From the NCBI GenBank assembly GCA_905480565.1, contig CAJQQW010000327.1, forward strand, positions 1 through 24,027: a stretch of 24,027 bases of DNA, given 5' to 3'. Below, piece by piece: positions 15,537 through 23,018 of this stretch. The notes beneath the pieces are model-generated. The model made no database searches. It worked only from the letters and a program-made list of their open reading frames with translations, and had not been told where the DNA came from. The translations under genes and the position numbers were made by a program. The DNA comes from an uncultured Halioglobus sp. Lineage in GTDB: Bacteria; Pseudomonadota; Gammaproteobacteria; Pseudomonadales; Halieaceae. The first letter of the stretch is position 1, and each line of letters begins with the position of its first letter.

Positions 15537-16910
15537 ATGATATGTCGCCTCTTCATCAGTCTACTTTTGTTTCTGCTGGTACAAGCATGTTCTGATAGCT
15601 CTGACCAGCGCCCGCCGCAGATGGCGCCGACTTCGCTGACGGTCGTTCCAATAGCCGCGCCAGAAGGTGCGCCCGGCGAGATGCGCTCCTTGGTCTTTCG
15701 GGTAACGATGACGGCGCCGCAGGCGAGTGCTGTTGAGCTGGCTTACTGGACCAGCGCCGGCTCGGCGACTGCTGGTGAGGACTACCTCGATATCACGGGT
15801 GAGTTGTCGATAGCGGCCGGTGAAATCGAAGGTGTTGTTTCGGTAGATATGATCGGCGATGCGGAGGAAGAGGCCGCGGAGACGTTTACTCTCAATATCA
15901 GCACCAGTGATAACGCTGTGGCCACGGCCACAAAGATTATCGGTACCATCGCTAATGATGATACGGCGTGCGAGACACCGTTTGCCAGAAGCCCTAACCC
16001 GTGGCTGGTAAAAGGTGGTGATCCGCTGAATTTTGCCCATCGTGGCGGCGTGATCGACTTTCCTGAGAATACTCTTTATGCCTATTCGGAAGCGGCTCTG
16101 GCTGGTGCTGATGTGCTTGAAATGGATGTCTACCAAACCAGGGATAATCAACTGGTGGTTTTGCACGATTTGAGTGTAAATCGGACAACCAACGGCGAGG
16201 GCGATGTGGCTAATCTGACGCTGGCAGAACTAGAAACGCTTGATGCCGCCTACTGGTTCGTGCCCGGCGTAGGCACCCCCCGCGATCGCCCGGTCGAGGA
16301 CTACGTCTTTCGCGGCATCGCAACGGGAGATAGAGCGCCACCGCCCGGATACAGCGCTGCAGATTTCCGGATTCCCACCCTGGAACAGGCATTGGCGCGC
16401 TTCCCGCAGAATTTGATCAATCTCGAGCTGAAGCCTGATCTGGATGGCATGGGGAATTATGAACAGCAGATGGCTCGATTGGTGCAGCGCTACGGGCGAT
16501 ATACTGATTTGATCGCAGGCTCTTTTGTTGATGAGGCCACCGACAACTTCAAGGCTGTCGCTCCCTGTGTGTACAGCTATCTGCCACTGGGACGAGGCCT
16601 CGAGATATTTGCCCTGTTCCTGGCTACCGGTGAAATTCCTGATGTGCCGGAGCACATCACGGCGCAAGTACCTCCTGATGCCAGCCAGATCGGGGATGAA
16701 ATTCCCGGTGACGAGCCTATCCCTATTGTTACCCCTGAGTTAGTGGCAGCCGCTCACAATGCTAACCTTGCGGTGCAGGTGTGGACGATCAATACCTGTG
16801 AGGGAATGCTGCGTATGATAGACCTTGGGGTGGACGGTATCATGACCGACAGGCCTTTGTTATTGGAGTCTTTGTTGGCTCAGCCAGCGGATGAGCGAAC
16901 CTGTGAGTAA
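15537..16910 (+). CDS. Lipoprotein glycerophosphodiester phosphodiesterase with Calx-beta domain (457 aa)
   Basis: A predicted periplasmic or outer-membrane lipoprotein that would hydrolyse glycerophosphodiesters to glycerol-3-phosphate and an alcohol such as choline. The chosen ATG (15537, with GGGAAAG upstream) begins a signal sequence MICRLFISLLLFLLVQAC with lipobox VQAC and lipid-modified C18. The longer frame from 15426 lacks a ribosome site and would bury the signal. Residues ~33-140 form a Calx-beta domain (TSAGSATAGEDY, then EEAAETFTLNIS and the end motif IANDD). The GDPD TIM barrel follows, with H168-R169 (AHRGG), ENT, E195/D197 (LEMDV), H210-D211 (VLHD), an ELK and the terminal VDGIMTDRP. 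Catalytic residues are therefore intact. Calx-beta domains often bind Ca2+, and GlpQ enzymes need Ca2+. The choline operon lies downstream. Confidence 0.9.
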   Translation: MICRLFISLLLFLLVQACSDSSDQRPPQMAPTSLTVVPIAAPEGAPGEMRSLVFRVTMTAPQASAVELAYWTSAGSATAGEDYLDITGELSIAAGEIEGVVSVDMIGDAEEEAAETFTLNISTSDNAVATATKIIGTIANDDTACETPFARSPNPWLVKGGDPLNFAHRGGVIDFPENTLYAYSEAALAGADVLEMDVYQTRDNQLVVLHDLSVNRTTNGEGDVANLTLAELETLDAAYWFVPGVGTPRDRPVEDYVFRGIATGDRAPPPGYSAADFRIPTLEQALARFPQNLINLELKPDLDGMGNYEQQMARLVQRYGRYTDLIAGSFVDEATDNFKAVAPCVYSYLPLGRGLEIFALFLATGEIPDVPEHITAQVPPDASQIGDEIPGDEPIPIVTPELVAAAHNANLAVQVWTINTCEGMLRMIDLGVDGIMTDRPLLLESLLAQPADERTCE

Positions 16911-16959
16911 AGTGATAAGACAGGCCGCCCGTAAAAGCGAATGCCCCGGATGATAATGG

Positions 16960-17239
16960 GTGAGCGTCACCGATAGCGATCCGGACGTCGTTGTGCGTAC
17001 CGTCCGATTTTGTGGTCATTTAGGTCTGACTCTATTTGTGTTACGAGTCTATATGTGAGTCTGAAGAGGCCATCTTGAATGCACTTTTTGAGCGCTTTGG
17101 TGTTGCGGTGGGGGTAAACGTTAACGGTGGAGCATATCAGGCGGCAGAGCAGCGAGAACACAGTGCGGTGGACCCCGAACTCCTGGCACGATGCGAAGCG
17201 GTATATGCTGAACCCCAGGCTATTCAGTTCAGGAACTAA
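16960..17239 (+). pseudogene. Possible decayed sulfotransferase C-terminal fragment
   Basis: Two short frames read like one broken coding region. Frame one, from 16960, gives SDPDVVVRTVRF...LTLFVLR; the second, from about 17036, continues YESICESEEAILNALFERFG and ends DPELLARCEAVYAEPQ. Joined at base ~17043 they read FVLRYESICESEEAIL, close to the RYEDLxxxPxxxLxxLFxFxG pattern near the C-terminus of sulfotransferases. Loss of one copy of a TTACG pair (five bases) would explain the shift. There is no start codon with a ribosome site and no upstream catalytic region, so it would be a remnant. Alternatively 17036-17239 is an unrelated small TTG-start gene or chance frame. The identification is weak. 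The bases 16911-16959 and 17240-17276 hold nothing else I recognise. Confidence 0.3.
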
Positions 17240-17276
17240 TAGGGAATAAACAACGGTATGGTGCAGGTGTAGGTTC

Positions 17277-17294
17277 GTGACGAGTTTTCGTCAC
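17277..17294. promoter_or_regulatory. 18-base palindrome upstream of betB
   Basis: GTGACGA-GTTT-TCGTCAC, perfect seven-base arms around a four-base centre, ending 28 bases before the betB ATG. It may be an operator for a choline-responsive repressor (BetI in other bacteria) or an mRNA hairpin in the leader. It does not match a BetI box that I can recall, and no betI gene is visible. Confidence 0.5.
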
Positions 17295-17322
17295 CGATTT
17301 AGCTGCGAAACGGGATAAAAAT

Positions 17323-18780
17323 ATGCAACTGCCCGAGCAAAGGCTCTATATCGGCGGCTATGCCAGTGCAACCTCTGGCGAGACGTTTAACACGATCAAC
17401 CCGGCAACGGGAGAGGTTCTGTGTGCAGTCCAGCGAGCCAACTTACAGGACCTCGACAGGGCGGTAGCCTCCGCGAGGGTTGGCTTTGAGACCTGGTCGA
17501 GCATGGATGCCATGCAGCGTAGCCGCATCCTTCTGCGAGCAGTGCAATTGCTGCGCGATCGCAATCGTGAGTTGGCTGAGCTGGAAGTTATGGATACGGG
17601 GAAGCCTATACAGGAGGCGGAAGTCGTAGACGTGGCGTCTGGCGCGGATTGCATCGAATACTTTGCTCATGTAGCGACTACGATCCGCGGCCATCAGGTG
17701 AACTTGCCTGGGGCGTTTGGCTACACACGCAGGGAGCCGCTGGGGGTCTGTGCAGGCATTGGCGCGTGGAACTATCCCATTCAGATTGCCTGTTGGAAAG
17801 CCGCAATGGCGCTTGCCTGCGGAAACTCGCTCGTTTACAAGCCGTCGAGCCTTACGCCACTGAGCTGTTTGAAACTGGCGGAGATTCTCAGCGAGGCGGG
17901 GGTGCCCGACGGGGTATTTAACGTTGTCTTTGGCGATGCGGATATTGGCCGAGGTATGTCTCAACACCCTGGTATCGATAAAGTATCGCTGACGGGTTCG
18001 ACGACGACAGGCAAGAAGGTGATGGCTGACGCGGCAGGCACGCTAAAGCATATCTCCATGGAGCTCGGCGGTAAATCCCCGCTGATTATTTTCGACGACG
18101 CTCATCTCGATAATGCTGTGTCTGCGGCTATGCTGGCGAATTTCTACACTCAGGGTGAGATCTGCACGAATGGGACGCGAGTTTTTGTTGCGGCGAAAAT
18201 TCACGAGACGTTTGTGGACGCGTTGTTGGCGCGCACGGCGAAAATGAAGATCGGCGATCCGATGGACCCGGAGACTCAGGTGGGCTCCCTCATCTCACTT
18301 TCTCACAGGGACAGGGTTCTCGATTATATTGAACAGGGCAAGGCTGCGGGTGCTCGTTTGCAATGTGGCGGCAAGTGCCCCTCGGATTCTGCCCTTGCCA
18401 GAGGCGCATTTGTCGAGCCTACGGTGTTCACAGACTGCACTGACGATATGGTGATCGCGCAGGAAGAAATTTTCGGGCCCGTCATGTCGGTTTTTCGATT
18501 CAGCGATGAAGAGGAGGTAATTCGCAGAGCAAACGCGACCGACTACGGTCTGGCGGCGGGCGTATTTACCCAAAATCTCGCCAGGGGGCATCGGGTTATT
18601 GCCCGATTGCAGGCTGGTACCTGCTGGATCAATACCTACAACATCACGCCAGTCGACATGCCTATTGGCGGTTATAAGCAGTCCGGGCTGGGGCGTGAAA
18701 ATGGTCCCACTGCTATCGATCACTATACTCAGTTAAAAAGTGTGTATGTCGAGTTGGGCGATGTAGACTGCCCCTATTAG
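17323..18780 (+). CDS. betB: Betaine-aldehyde dehydrogenase BetB (485 aa)
   Basis: An NAD(P)-dependent aldehyde dehydrogenase that oxidises betaine aldehyde to glycine betaine, the second step of osmoprotectant synthesis from choline. The ALDH fold is complete: the cofactor segment GAWNYP and KPSSLTPL, the G-S-T-T-T-G turn, the catalytic base Glu247 (MELGGKSPL) and the nucleophile Cys281 ([12 protein letters not shown]), 34 residues apart as in E. coli BetB. The C-terminal blocks [16 protein letters not shown] and [12 protein letters not shown] with terminal [10 protein letters not shown] match BetB more closely than other ALDHs. The ATG at 17323 gives the family N-terminus (QLYIGG-like); the GGGAT upstream is a modest ribosome site. 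It is the first gene of a three-gene operon with betA 55 bases downstream and the BCCT protein after it. The palindrome upstream is a regulatory candidate. Confidence 0.95.
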   Translation: MQLPEQRLYIGGYASATSGETFNTINPATGEVLCAVQRANLQDLDRAVASARVGFETWSSMDAMQRSRILLRAVQLLRDRNRELAELEVMDTGKPIQEAEVVDVASGADCIEYFAHVATTIRGHQVNLPGAFGYTRREPLGVCAGIGAWNYPIQIACWKAAMALACGNSLVYKPSSLTPLSCLKLAEILSEAGVPDGVFNVVFGDADIGRGMSQHPGIDKVSLTGSTTTGKKVMADAAGTLKHISMELGGKSPLIIFDDAHLDNAVSAAMLANFYTQGEICTNGTRVFVAAKIHETFVDALLARTAKMKIGDPMDPETQVGSLISLSHRDRVLDYIEQGKAAGARLQCGGKCPSDSALARGAFVEPTVFTDCTDDMVIAQEEIFGPVMSVFRFSDEEEVIRRANATDYGLAAGVFTQNLARGHRVIARLQAGTCWINTYNITPVDMPIGGYKQSGLGRENGPTAIDHYTQLKSVYVELGDVDCPY

Positions 18781-18835
18781 CGCGGTATTACGTTGGTTGC
18801 TGCTGAGACAAATAGCATAAGTTCAGGGAACATTG

Positions 18836-20524
18836 ATGCCCGTCAGGGAATACGATTACATCATTGTTGGCGCGGGCTCCGCAGGTTGCGTACTCGCAAA
18901 CCGTCTCAGTAGCGACGGTAATTCTTCGGTCCTGCTACTCGAGGCAGGTGGTAGCGACGCTAACCTGTTCATCCGCATGCCCAGCGCCCTGTCGTATCCG
19001 ATGAATGATAAGCGATTCAACTGGTTTTTCGAGTCTCGACCGGAGCCCGGCCTTGACGGGCGACGCCTCCACTGCCCGAGGGGAAAGGTACTGGGTGGCT
19101 CCTCCTCTATCAATGGCATGGTCTACGTGCGCGGGCATGCTTGCGACTTTGATGAGTGGTCCGCACAGGGAGCTGAGGGCTGGGACTACCGGCATTGTCT
19201 GCCTTATTTCAAGCGCAGTGAGGCATGGGTGGGCGGCGCGAATACCTATCGTGGCGGTGACGGCCCGCTTGTCACGTGTGCGGGCAATGCCGGCAGACTC
19301 AATCCACTTTATCAGGCATTCATTGATGCCGGTGTCGAGGCAGGCTATCCCCGCACACAGGATAGCAACGGGGCTTGTCAGGAAGGCTTCGGCCCAATGG
19401 ATATGACCGTGAAAAATGGCGTGCGGTGTTCGGCATCAACTGCTTATCTGCACCCTGTCCGTAACCGCCCCAACCTGAGCCTTATCAGTGGAGCGCTCAC
19501 CTATCGTGTGCTGATCGAAGATAGCTGTGCGGTTGGAGTGGAATTCGAAAGTGACGGTCGGCGCCAGCGAGCAAGAGCCCGCCGGGAGGTCATCTCCTGT
19601 GCCGGGGCTATTGGCTCACCCATGCTGCTGCAACAGTCCGGCATCGGGCCTGCAGCTGTTCTGGACGATGCCGGTATTCCCGTAGTGCATGAATTGCCTG
19701 GCGTCGGTGAAAATCTGCAGGACCATCTTGAGGTTTATTTCCAGTTCCACTGCAGGCAACCGATCACGCTGAACAGCAAACTTGGGCTCGTTGGTAAAGG
19801 ATTGATCGGCGCGCGATGGTTGCTGTCGAGGGATGGCCTGGGTGCGACCAATCACTTTGAATCCTGTGCGTTTATCCGCTCCAATGCCGGCGTCCGATGG
19901 CCCGATATTCAGTATCATTTTCTGCCGGCGGCGATGCGTTATGACGGCACGGCCAGCTTCGCCGGGCACGGTTTTCAGGTGCATGTTGGGCCAAACAAGC
20001 CCCGCAGTCGCGGGCATGTGCGTGTTGTTACCAATGACCCGCGGGATAAGCCAAGCATACAGTTTAACTATCTGCAGCATGAACGTGATCGCGCCGACTG
20101 GCGCCAATGTATCCGGCTAACCCGCGAAATCATGAATCAACCGGCCATGGACCCCTACCGCGGAGAGGAGATTCAACCGGGCGCTGCGATACATGATGAT
20201 GCCTCTATAGACCGATGGGTCAGGGAGAACGTGGAGAGCGCCTACCACCCGTCCTGCAGTTGCAGAATGGGAGCAGAGGACGACCCTATGGCGGTCGTCG
20301 ACAGCGATTGCAGAGTACGAGGAATAAATAATCTGCGCGTTATCGATGCCTCCATCATGCCTACCATCACCAACGGAAATTTGAACGCACCAACAATCAT
20401 GATCGCCGAAAAAGCCAGCGATATCATTCTCCGCAAGACGATTCTTCCAGATAACGAAGCAGACCCTTGGATAGATCCGCAATGGCAGCGACGACAGCGA
20501 ATCGATAATCCTAAGCGACCATGA
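18836..20524 (+). CDS. betA: Choline dehydrogenase BetA (562 aa)
   Basis: A membrane-associated GMC-family FAD oxidoreductase that converts choline to betaine aldehyde and passes electrons to the respiratory quinone pool. The dinucleotide-binding motif VGAGSAG is at residues 11-17, with the FAD-proximal LLLEAGG and [14 protein letters not shown]. The GMC signature 2 lies in [16 protein letters not shown]. Catalytic His471 ([11 protein letters not shown]) and the [17 protein letters not shown] end are in the expected places. Tail residues [11 protein letters not shown] match E. coli BetA, which separates it from other GMC alcohol dehydrogenases. ATG 18836 has AGGGA six bases upstream; the TTG just before it is in frame but worse spaced. 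It is between betB and the BCCT gene (25-base gap to the latter). E. coli BetA is 556 aa, so the length is normal. Confidence 0.95.
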   Translation: MPVREYDYIIVGAGSAGCVLANRLSSDGNSSVLLLEAGGSDANLFIRMPSALSYPMNDKRFNWFFESRPEPGLDGRRLHCPRGKVLGGSSSINGMVYVRGHACDFDEWSAQGAEGWDYRHCLPYFKRSEAWVGGANTYRGGDGPLVTCAGNAGRLNPLYQAFIDAGVEAGYPRTQDSNGACQEGFGPMDMTVKNGVRCSASTAYLHPVRNRPNLSLISGALTYRVLIEDSCAVGVEFESDGRRQRARARREVISCAGAIGSPMLLQQSGIGPAAVLDDAGIPVVHELPGVGENLQDHLEVYFQFHCRQPITLNSKLGLVGKGLIGARWLLSRDGLGATNHFESCAFIRSNAGVRWPDIQYHFLPAAMRYDGTASFAGHGFQVHVGPNKPRSRGHVRVVTNDPRDKPSIQFNYLQHERDRADWRQCIRLTREIMNQPAMDPYRGEEIQPGAAIHDDASIDRWVRENVESAYHPSCSCRMGAEDDPMAVVDSDCRVRGINNLRVIDASIMPTITNGNLNAPTIMIAEKASDIILRKTILPDNEADPWIDPQWQRRQRIDNPKRP

Positions 20525-20549
20525 CCTTGACTAACGCGCAGGATCATTG

Positions 20550-21689
20550 ATGAACACCGTATTGGTAATTGCTATCGCCGTTACCCTGCTAACGTCACTG
20601 CTTATCGCAGTGCGCTGGGGGTCGACCGTTTGCCAGGGGCCGATGCCCAGTTCCCTGTTTGCCTTCAGTGCTATCTTGTTCACTTCCGGTTTGGACGTGG
20701 GGCTGATCATGTTTCCACTGACCGAATTTCCAGTCTATGCAGAGGAGGCGGCCTACCAGTTTGCGAATCCTCTCGCGATAGAATTCGGTATGTGGGGCTT
20801 TTTGGTGTGGGCTTTTTATTTTCTCACTACGTTTTATTTTTGTCGGATCGAGCCGAGACTGCAGCTGTTTGAAATACCGATTATCAAATTCGTTAACAAC
20901 TGTGTGGTGATTGCGACCTGCGCTTTTACCGGCTTTCTGTTTCTGAGCTACTTGCCCAGCTACGTCGAGGGGATATCTCCGGTGGTGCAATATAGCCTCG
21001 TATTCCTAGTTGTTATGTGCGCCGTGCTCTCTAGTACAGATATCCGTTATGTGAAAGTACTCAGCATTGCATCGACCTGGCTTTTCTTCGCGCTGATCGC
21101 TTTTTTATGGATCAACAGTAAAATGGGGCTTATCGGTTTTCTTAACAGCTCGAGCAATCTGAGCGGGTACTTCGGCAATCTTCATCGGTTTTTGAGTCCG
21201 TTGAGCGATTACCACGCCTTTTATCTGTTCTGGTGGTTTTCCTGGAGTATTATGATCGGGCAATTTGTATCTCGTTTCCTTAGCCCCATGAAAACCCGCA
21301 GCTTGCTTGCTGCGTTACTGATCATACCCTCGATCCCCATTGCGGCCTGGTTCTCGGTGCTCTACTACTACTATACCCATGACGTAGAGCTGACCGAGTC
21401 TGTCAATCTGTGTCTGGTCACGGTGGGAGTCATTTTTGTCATTAACTCACTGGACTCGCTAATCCGACTGTATACAACGAATCTTGGCATCACTGTCGAA
21501 AGGCTAGGTCGCCGTAACTACGTCCTGTCCAATGCGTTGGCCTTGTTATCACTTATCCTGTTGTATCGGTTTACCCCGTTCGAAATCGAATGGGTCGGTC
21601 TTGTGGTGATCGGCCTGTATGGATGTATCTATTTCCTGCTGTTCCGTCACCGGGAAAAATTCAGTTCAGCGATAGTTGCTGATGCGTAA
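20550..21689 (+). CDS. Compact BCCT-family transporter-like protein, probable choline carrier (379 aa)
   Basis: A polytopic inner-membrane protein with about 11 predicted membrane segments. It reads as a divergent, shortened betaine-carnitine-choline transporter. The first substrate-binding helix is MWGFLVWAFY (81-90): W82, W87 and Y90 keep the spacing of the BetP aromatic box W189/W194/Y197. The family core motif appears as LFWWFSW (226-232), so W228, W229 and W232 correspond to BetP W373, W374 and W377, while the outer Trp (BetP W371) is Leu. Ordinary BCCT proteins have 500-700 residues; the W87-W228 distance is about 38 shorter than in BetP, and an N-terminal helix and long tails appear missing. 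ATG 20550 has AGGA six bases upstream. Its place after betA implies choline import; transport itself is unproven. Confidence 0.8.
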   Translation: MNTVLVIAIAVTLLTSLLIAVRWGSTVCQGPMPSSLFAFSAILFTSGLDVGLIMFPLTEFPVYAEEAAYQFANPLAIEFGMWGFLVWAFYFLTTFYFCRIEPRLQLFEIPIIKFVNNCVVIATCAFTGFLFLSYLPSYVEGISPVVQYSLVFLVVMCAVLSSTDIRYVKVLSIASTWLFFALIAFLWINSKMGLIGFLNSSSNLSGYFGNLHRFLSPLSDYHAFYLFWWFSWSIMIGQFVSRFLSPMKTRSLLAALLIIPSIPIAAWFSVLYYYYTHDVELTESVNLCLVTVGVIFVINSLDSLIRLYTTNLGITVERLGRRNYVLSNALALLSLILLYRFTPFEIEWVGLVVIGLYGCIYFLLFRHREKFSSAIVADA

Positions 21690-21917
21690 AAGCAACCGTA
21701 CCGGCTCCTGGGTGCCCGGCGCGACTTCGGGCCGTGTGATGTTGGCGTACATCGTTAGGCGCAGTGTTACGCCTACAACCGCCAGTTTCTGCCATTTGAA
21801 GGTATTTAAGGGTGGCTAATGGCATGGAAGAGGGCGCGGTGTGAGCAGCATTCGCCCCCCCCTGTGGGTGACGGCGGTCTTTGATTTTATTCTGCGTTGA
21901 ATGATAATGAGTCATGC

Positions 21918-21930
21918 GCACAGCTTGTGC
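21918..21930. promoter_or_regulatory. 13-base palindrome over the cyoA -35 region
   Basis: GCACA-GCT-TGTGC, perfect five-base arms. Its right arm covers the TTGTGC proposed as the -35 of cyoA, so a bound protein would block RNA polymerase. It is short enough to occur by chance. Confidence 0.35.
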
Positions 21931-21954
21931 TCAATTTAGTAAGAAGGGTATGCT
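21925..21954 (+). promoter_or_regulatory. Candidate promoter of the cyo operon
   Basis: TTGTGC (21925-21930) and TATGCT (21949-21954) at 18-base spacing. Transcription would begin near 21961, which leaves little room before an ATG at 21969 and favours the ATG at 21993 as the cyoA start. Confidence 0.4.
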
Positions 21955-21992
21955 CGTACCTGTTATAAATGAACATATACGAGAAATGGTGT

Positions 21993-23018
21993 ATGCGTTC
22001 GATAATTATGAAGAAATACTCACGCGGTACGCTCTGCTTGCTGTTAGCAGTATCCGCGGCTTCACTTTTGCTCCTCACGGGTTGCTCTGACGTAAATAAT
22101 TCATTCCTGGATCCGAAGGGGCCAATAGCAGCAGCTCAAAAAACGCATTTTATTAGTGTAACCCTCTATTCAATGATCGCTGCCGGACCAGTTTTTATAC
22201 TGGTGCCGTTTATTTTGTGGCGTTATCGCTATAAAAATAAGAAAGCACGGTATACACCCAATTGGGAATTTTCCGGTTTGCTCGACAGTATTATGTGGGG
22301 CGTACCAATCGCAATCATCATTGTCCTTTCCAGTCAGCTTTGGCAGAGCACGAAAACGCTTGATCCTTATTTGCCAATAGAGTCAGATGTTCCCGCGCTG
22401 CAGGTTCAAGTCGTTGGTTTGGATTGGAAATGGCTGTTCATTTATCCCGAATACGGTGTTGCCACAGTGGGAGAGCTGGCCTTCCCTGTAGACAGACCAG
22501 TATCGATGGTGCTGACCAGTGACACCGTAATGCAATCGTTTTTGATCAGTTCGCTGGCGGGTCAGATCTATGTGATGCCGGGTATGCAGACTAAATTGCA
22601 TGTGAAGGCCGATGCGCCCGGCATATTTGAGGGTGAAAATACGCAGTTCAACGGCGTTGGTTTCCCTAAACAAAAATTCAAGGCCGTTGCAGTGACAAGT
22701 AAAGAGTTTGATCAATGGGTGATGAAGGTGAGATCCGAGGGCGTAGCGTTGAGCGAGGCGACGTATAAATTCATTGCGAATCGGTCGACGGCTGAAGAGG
22801 TTTACGATGCGCTGGGTTCCAGCGTCATGCCGGAGAATGTCACCTATTTCAAAAAGGTTTCCTCACGTCTGTACGCCGACATCATTGCACGGTACCACAC
22901 GGGTAAGGCAATACCCCTGAGCGAGCAGCCCGGAGGCGCACTTTACAGTGCCAAAGACCAGTCCGGGACGACTGATCCTGCTGCGGTCAAAATACCCGGC
23001 GAAGGAGTAGCACCATGA
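21993..23018 (+). CDS. cyoA: Cytochrome bo3 ubiquinol oxidase subunit II CyoA (341 aa)
   Basis: Subunit II of the proton-pumping bo3-type quinol oxidase. It is a lipoprotein: a signal sequence ending LLLLTGC places the lipidated cysteine at residue 31 of this start. Two membrane helices follow (MIAAGPVFILVPFILW and SIMWGVPIAIIIVLSSQLW), then a periplasmic cupredoxin-like domain (VVGLDWKWLFIYPEYGVATV, VMPGMQTKLHV). The Cys/His/Met cluster that would bind CuA in cytochrome c oxidases is absent, as expected for a quinol oxidase. In-frame ATGs at 21969, 21993 and 22008 all precede the signal; 21993 has GAG nine bases upstream and fits the promoter. TGA overlaps the cyoB ATG by four bases, giving tight coupling. 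The sequence after the cupredoxin domain (EVYDALGSS...) matches CyoA-specific tails in position. Confidence 0.94.
   Translation: MRSIIMKKYSRGTLCLLLAVSAASLLLLTGCSDVNNSFLDPKGPIAAAQKTHFISVTLYSMIAAGPVFILVPFILWRYRYKNKKARYTPNWEFSGLLDSIMWGVPIAIIIVLSSQLWQSTKTLDPYLPIESDVPALQVQVVGLDWKWLFIYPEYGVATVGELAFPVDRPVSMVLTSDTVMQSFLISSLAGQIYVMPGMQTKLHVKADAPGIFEGENTQFNGVGFPKQKFKAVAVTSKEFDQWVMKVRSEGVALSEATYKFIANRSTAEEVYDALGSSVMPENVTYFKKVSSRLYADIIARYHTGKAIPLSEQPGGALYSAKDQSGTTDPAAVKIPGEGVAP

Larger units (their letters stand above)
21690..21992. other. Non-coding stretch between the bet operon and cyo operon
   Basis: About 300 bases with no coding region. It holds a hairpin TAGGCG/CGCCTA around 21755-21775 without a T-run, a run of eight C bases (21855-21862), an AATGATAAT core resembling half of a Fur box (21900-21908), and the cyoA promoter candidate with its palindrome. 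No clear intrinsic terminator ends the bet operon. Confidence 0.45.
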
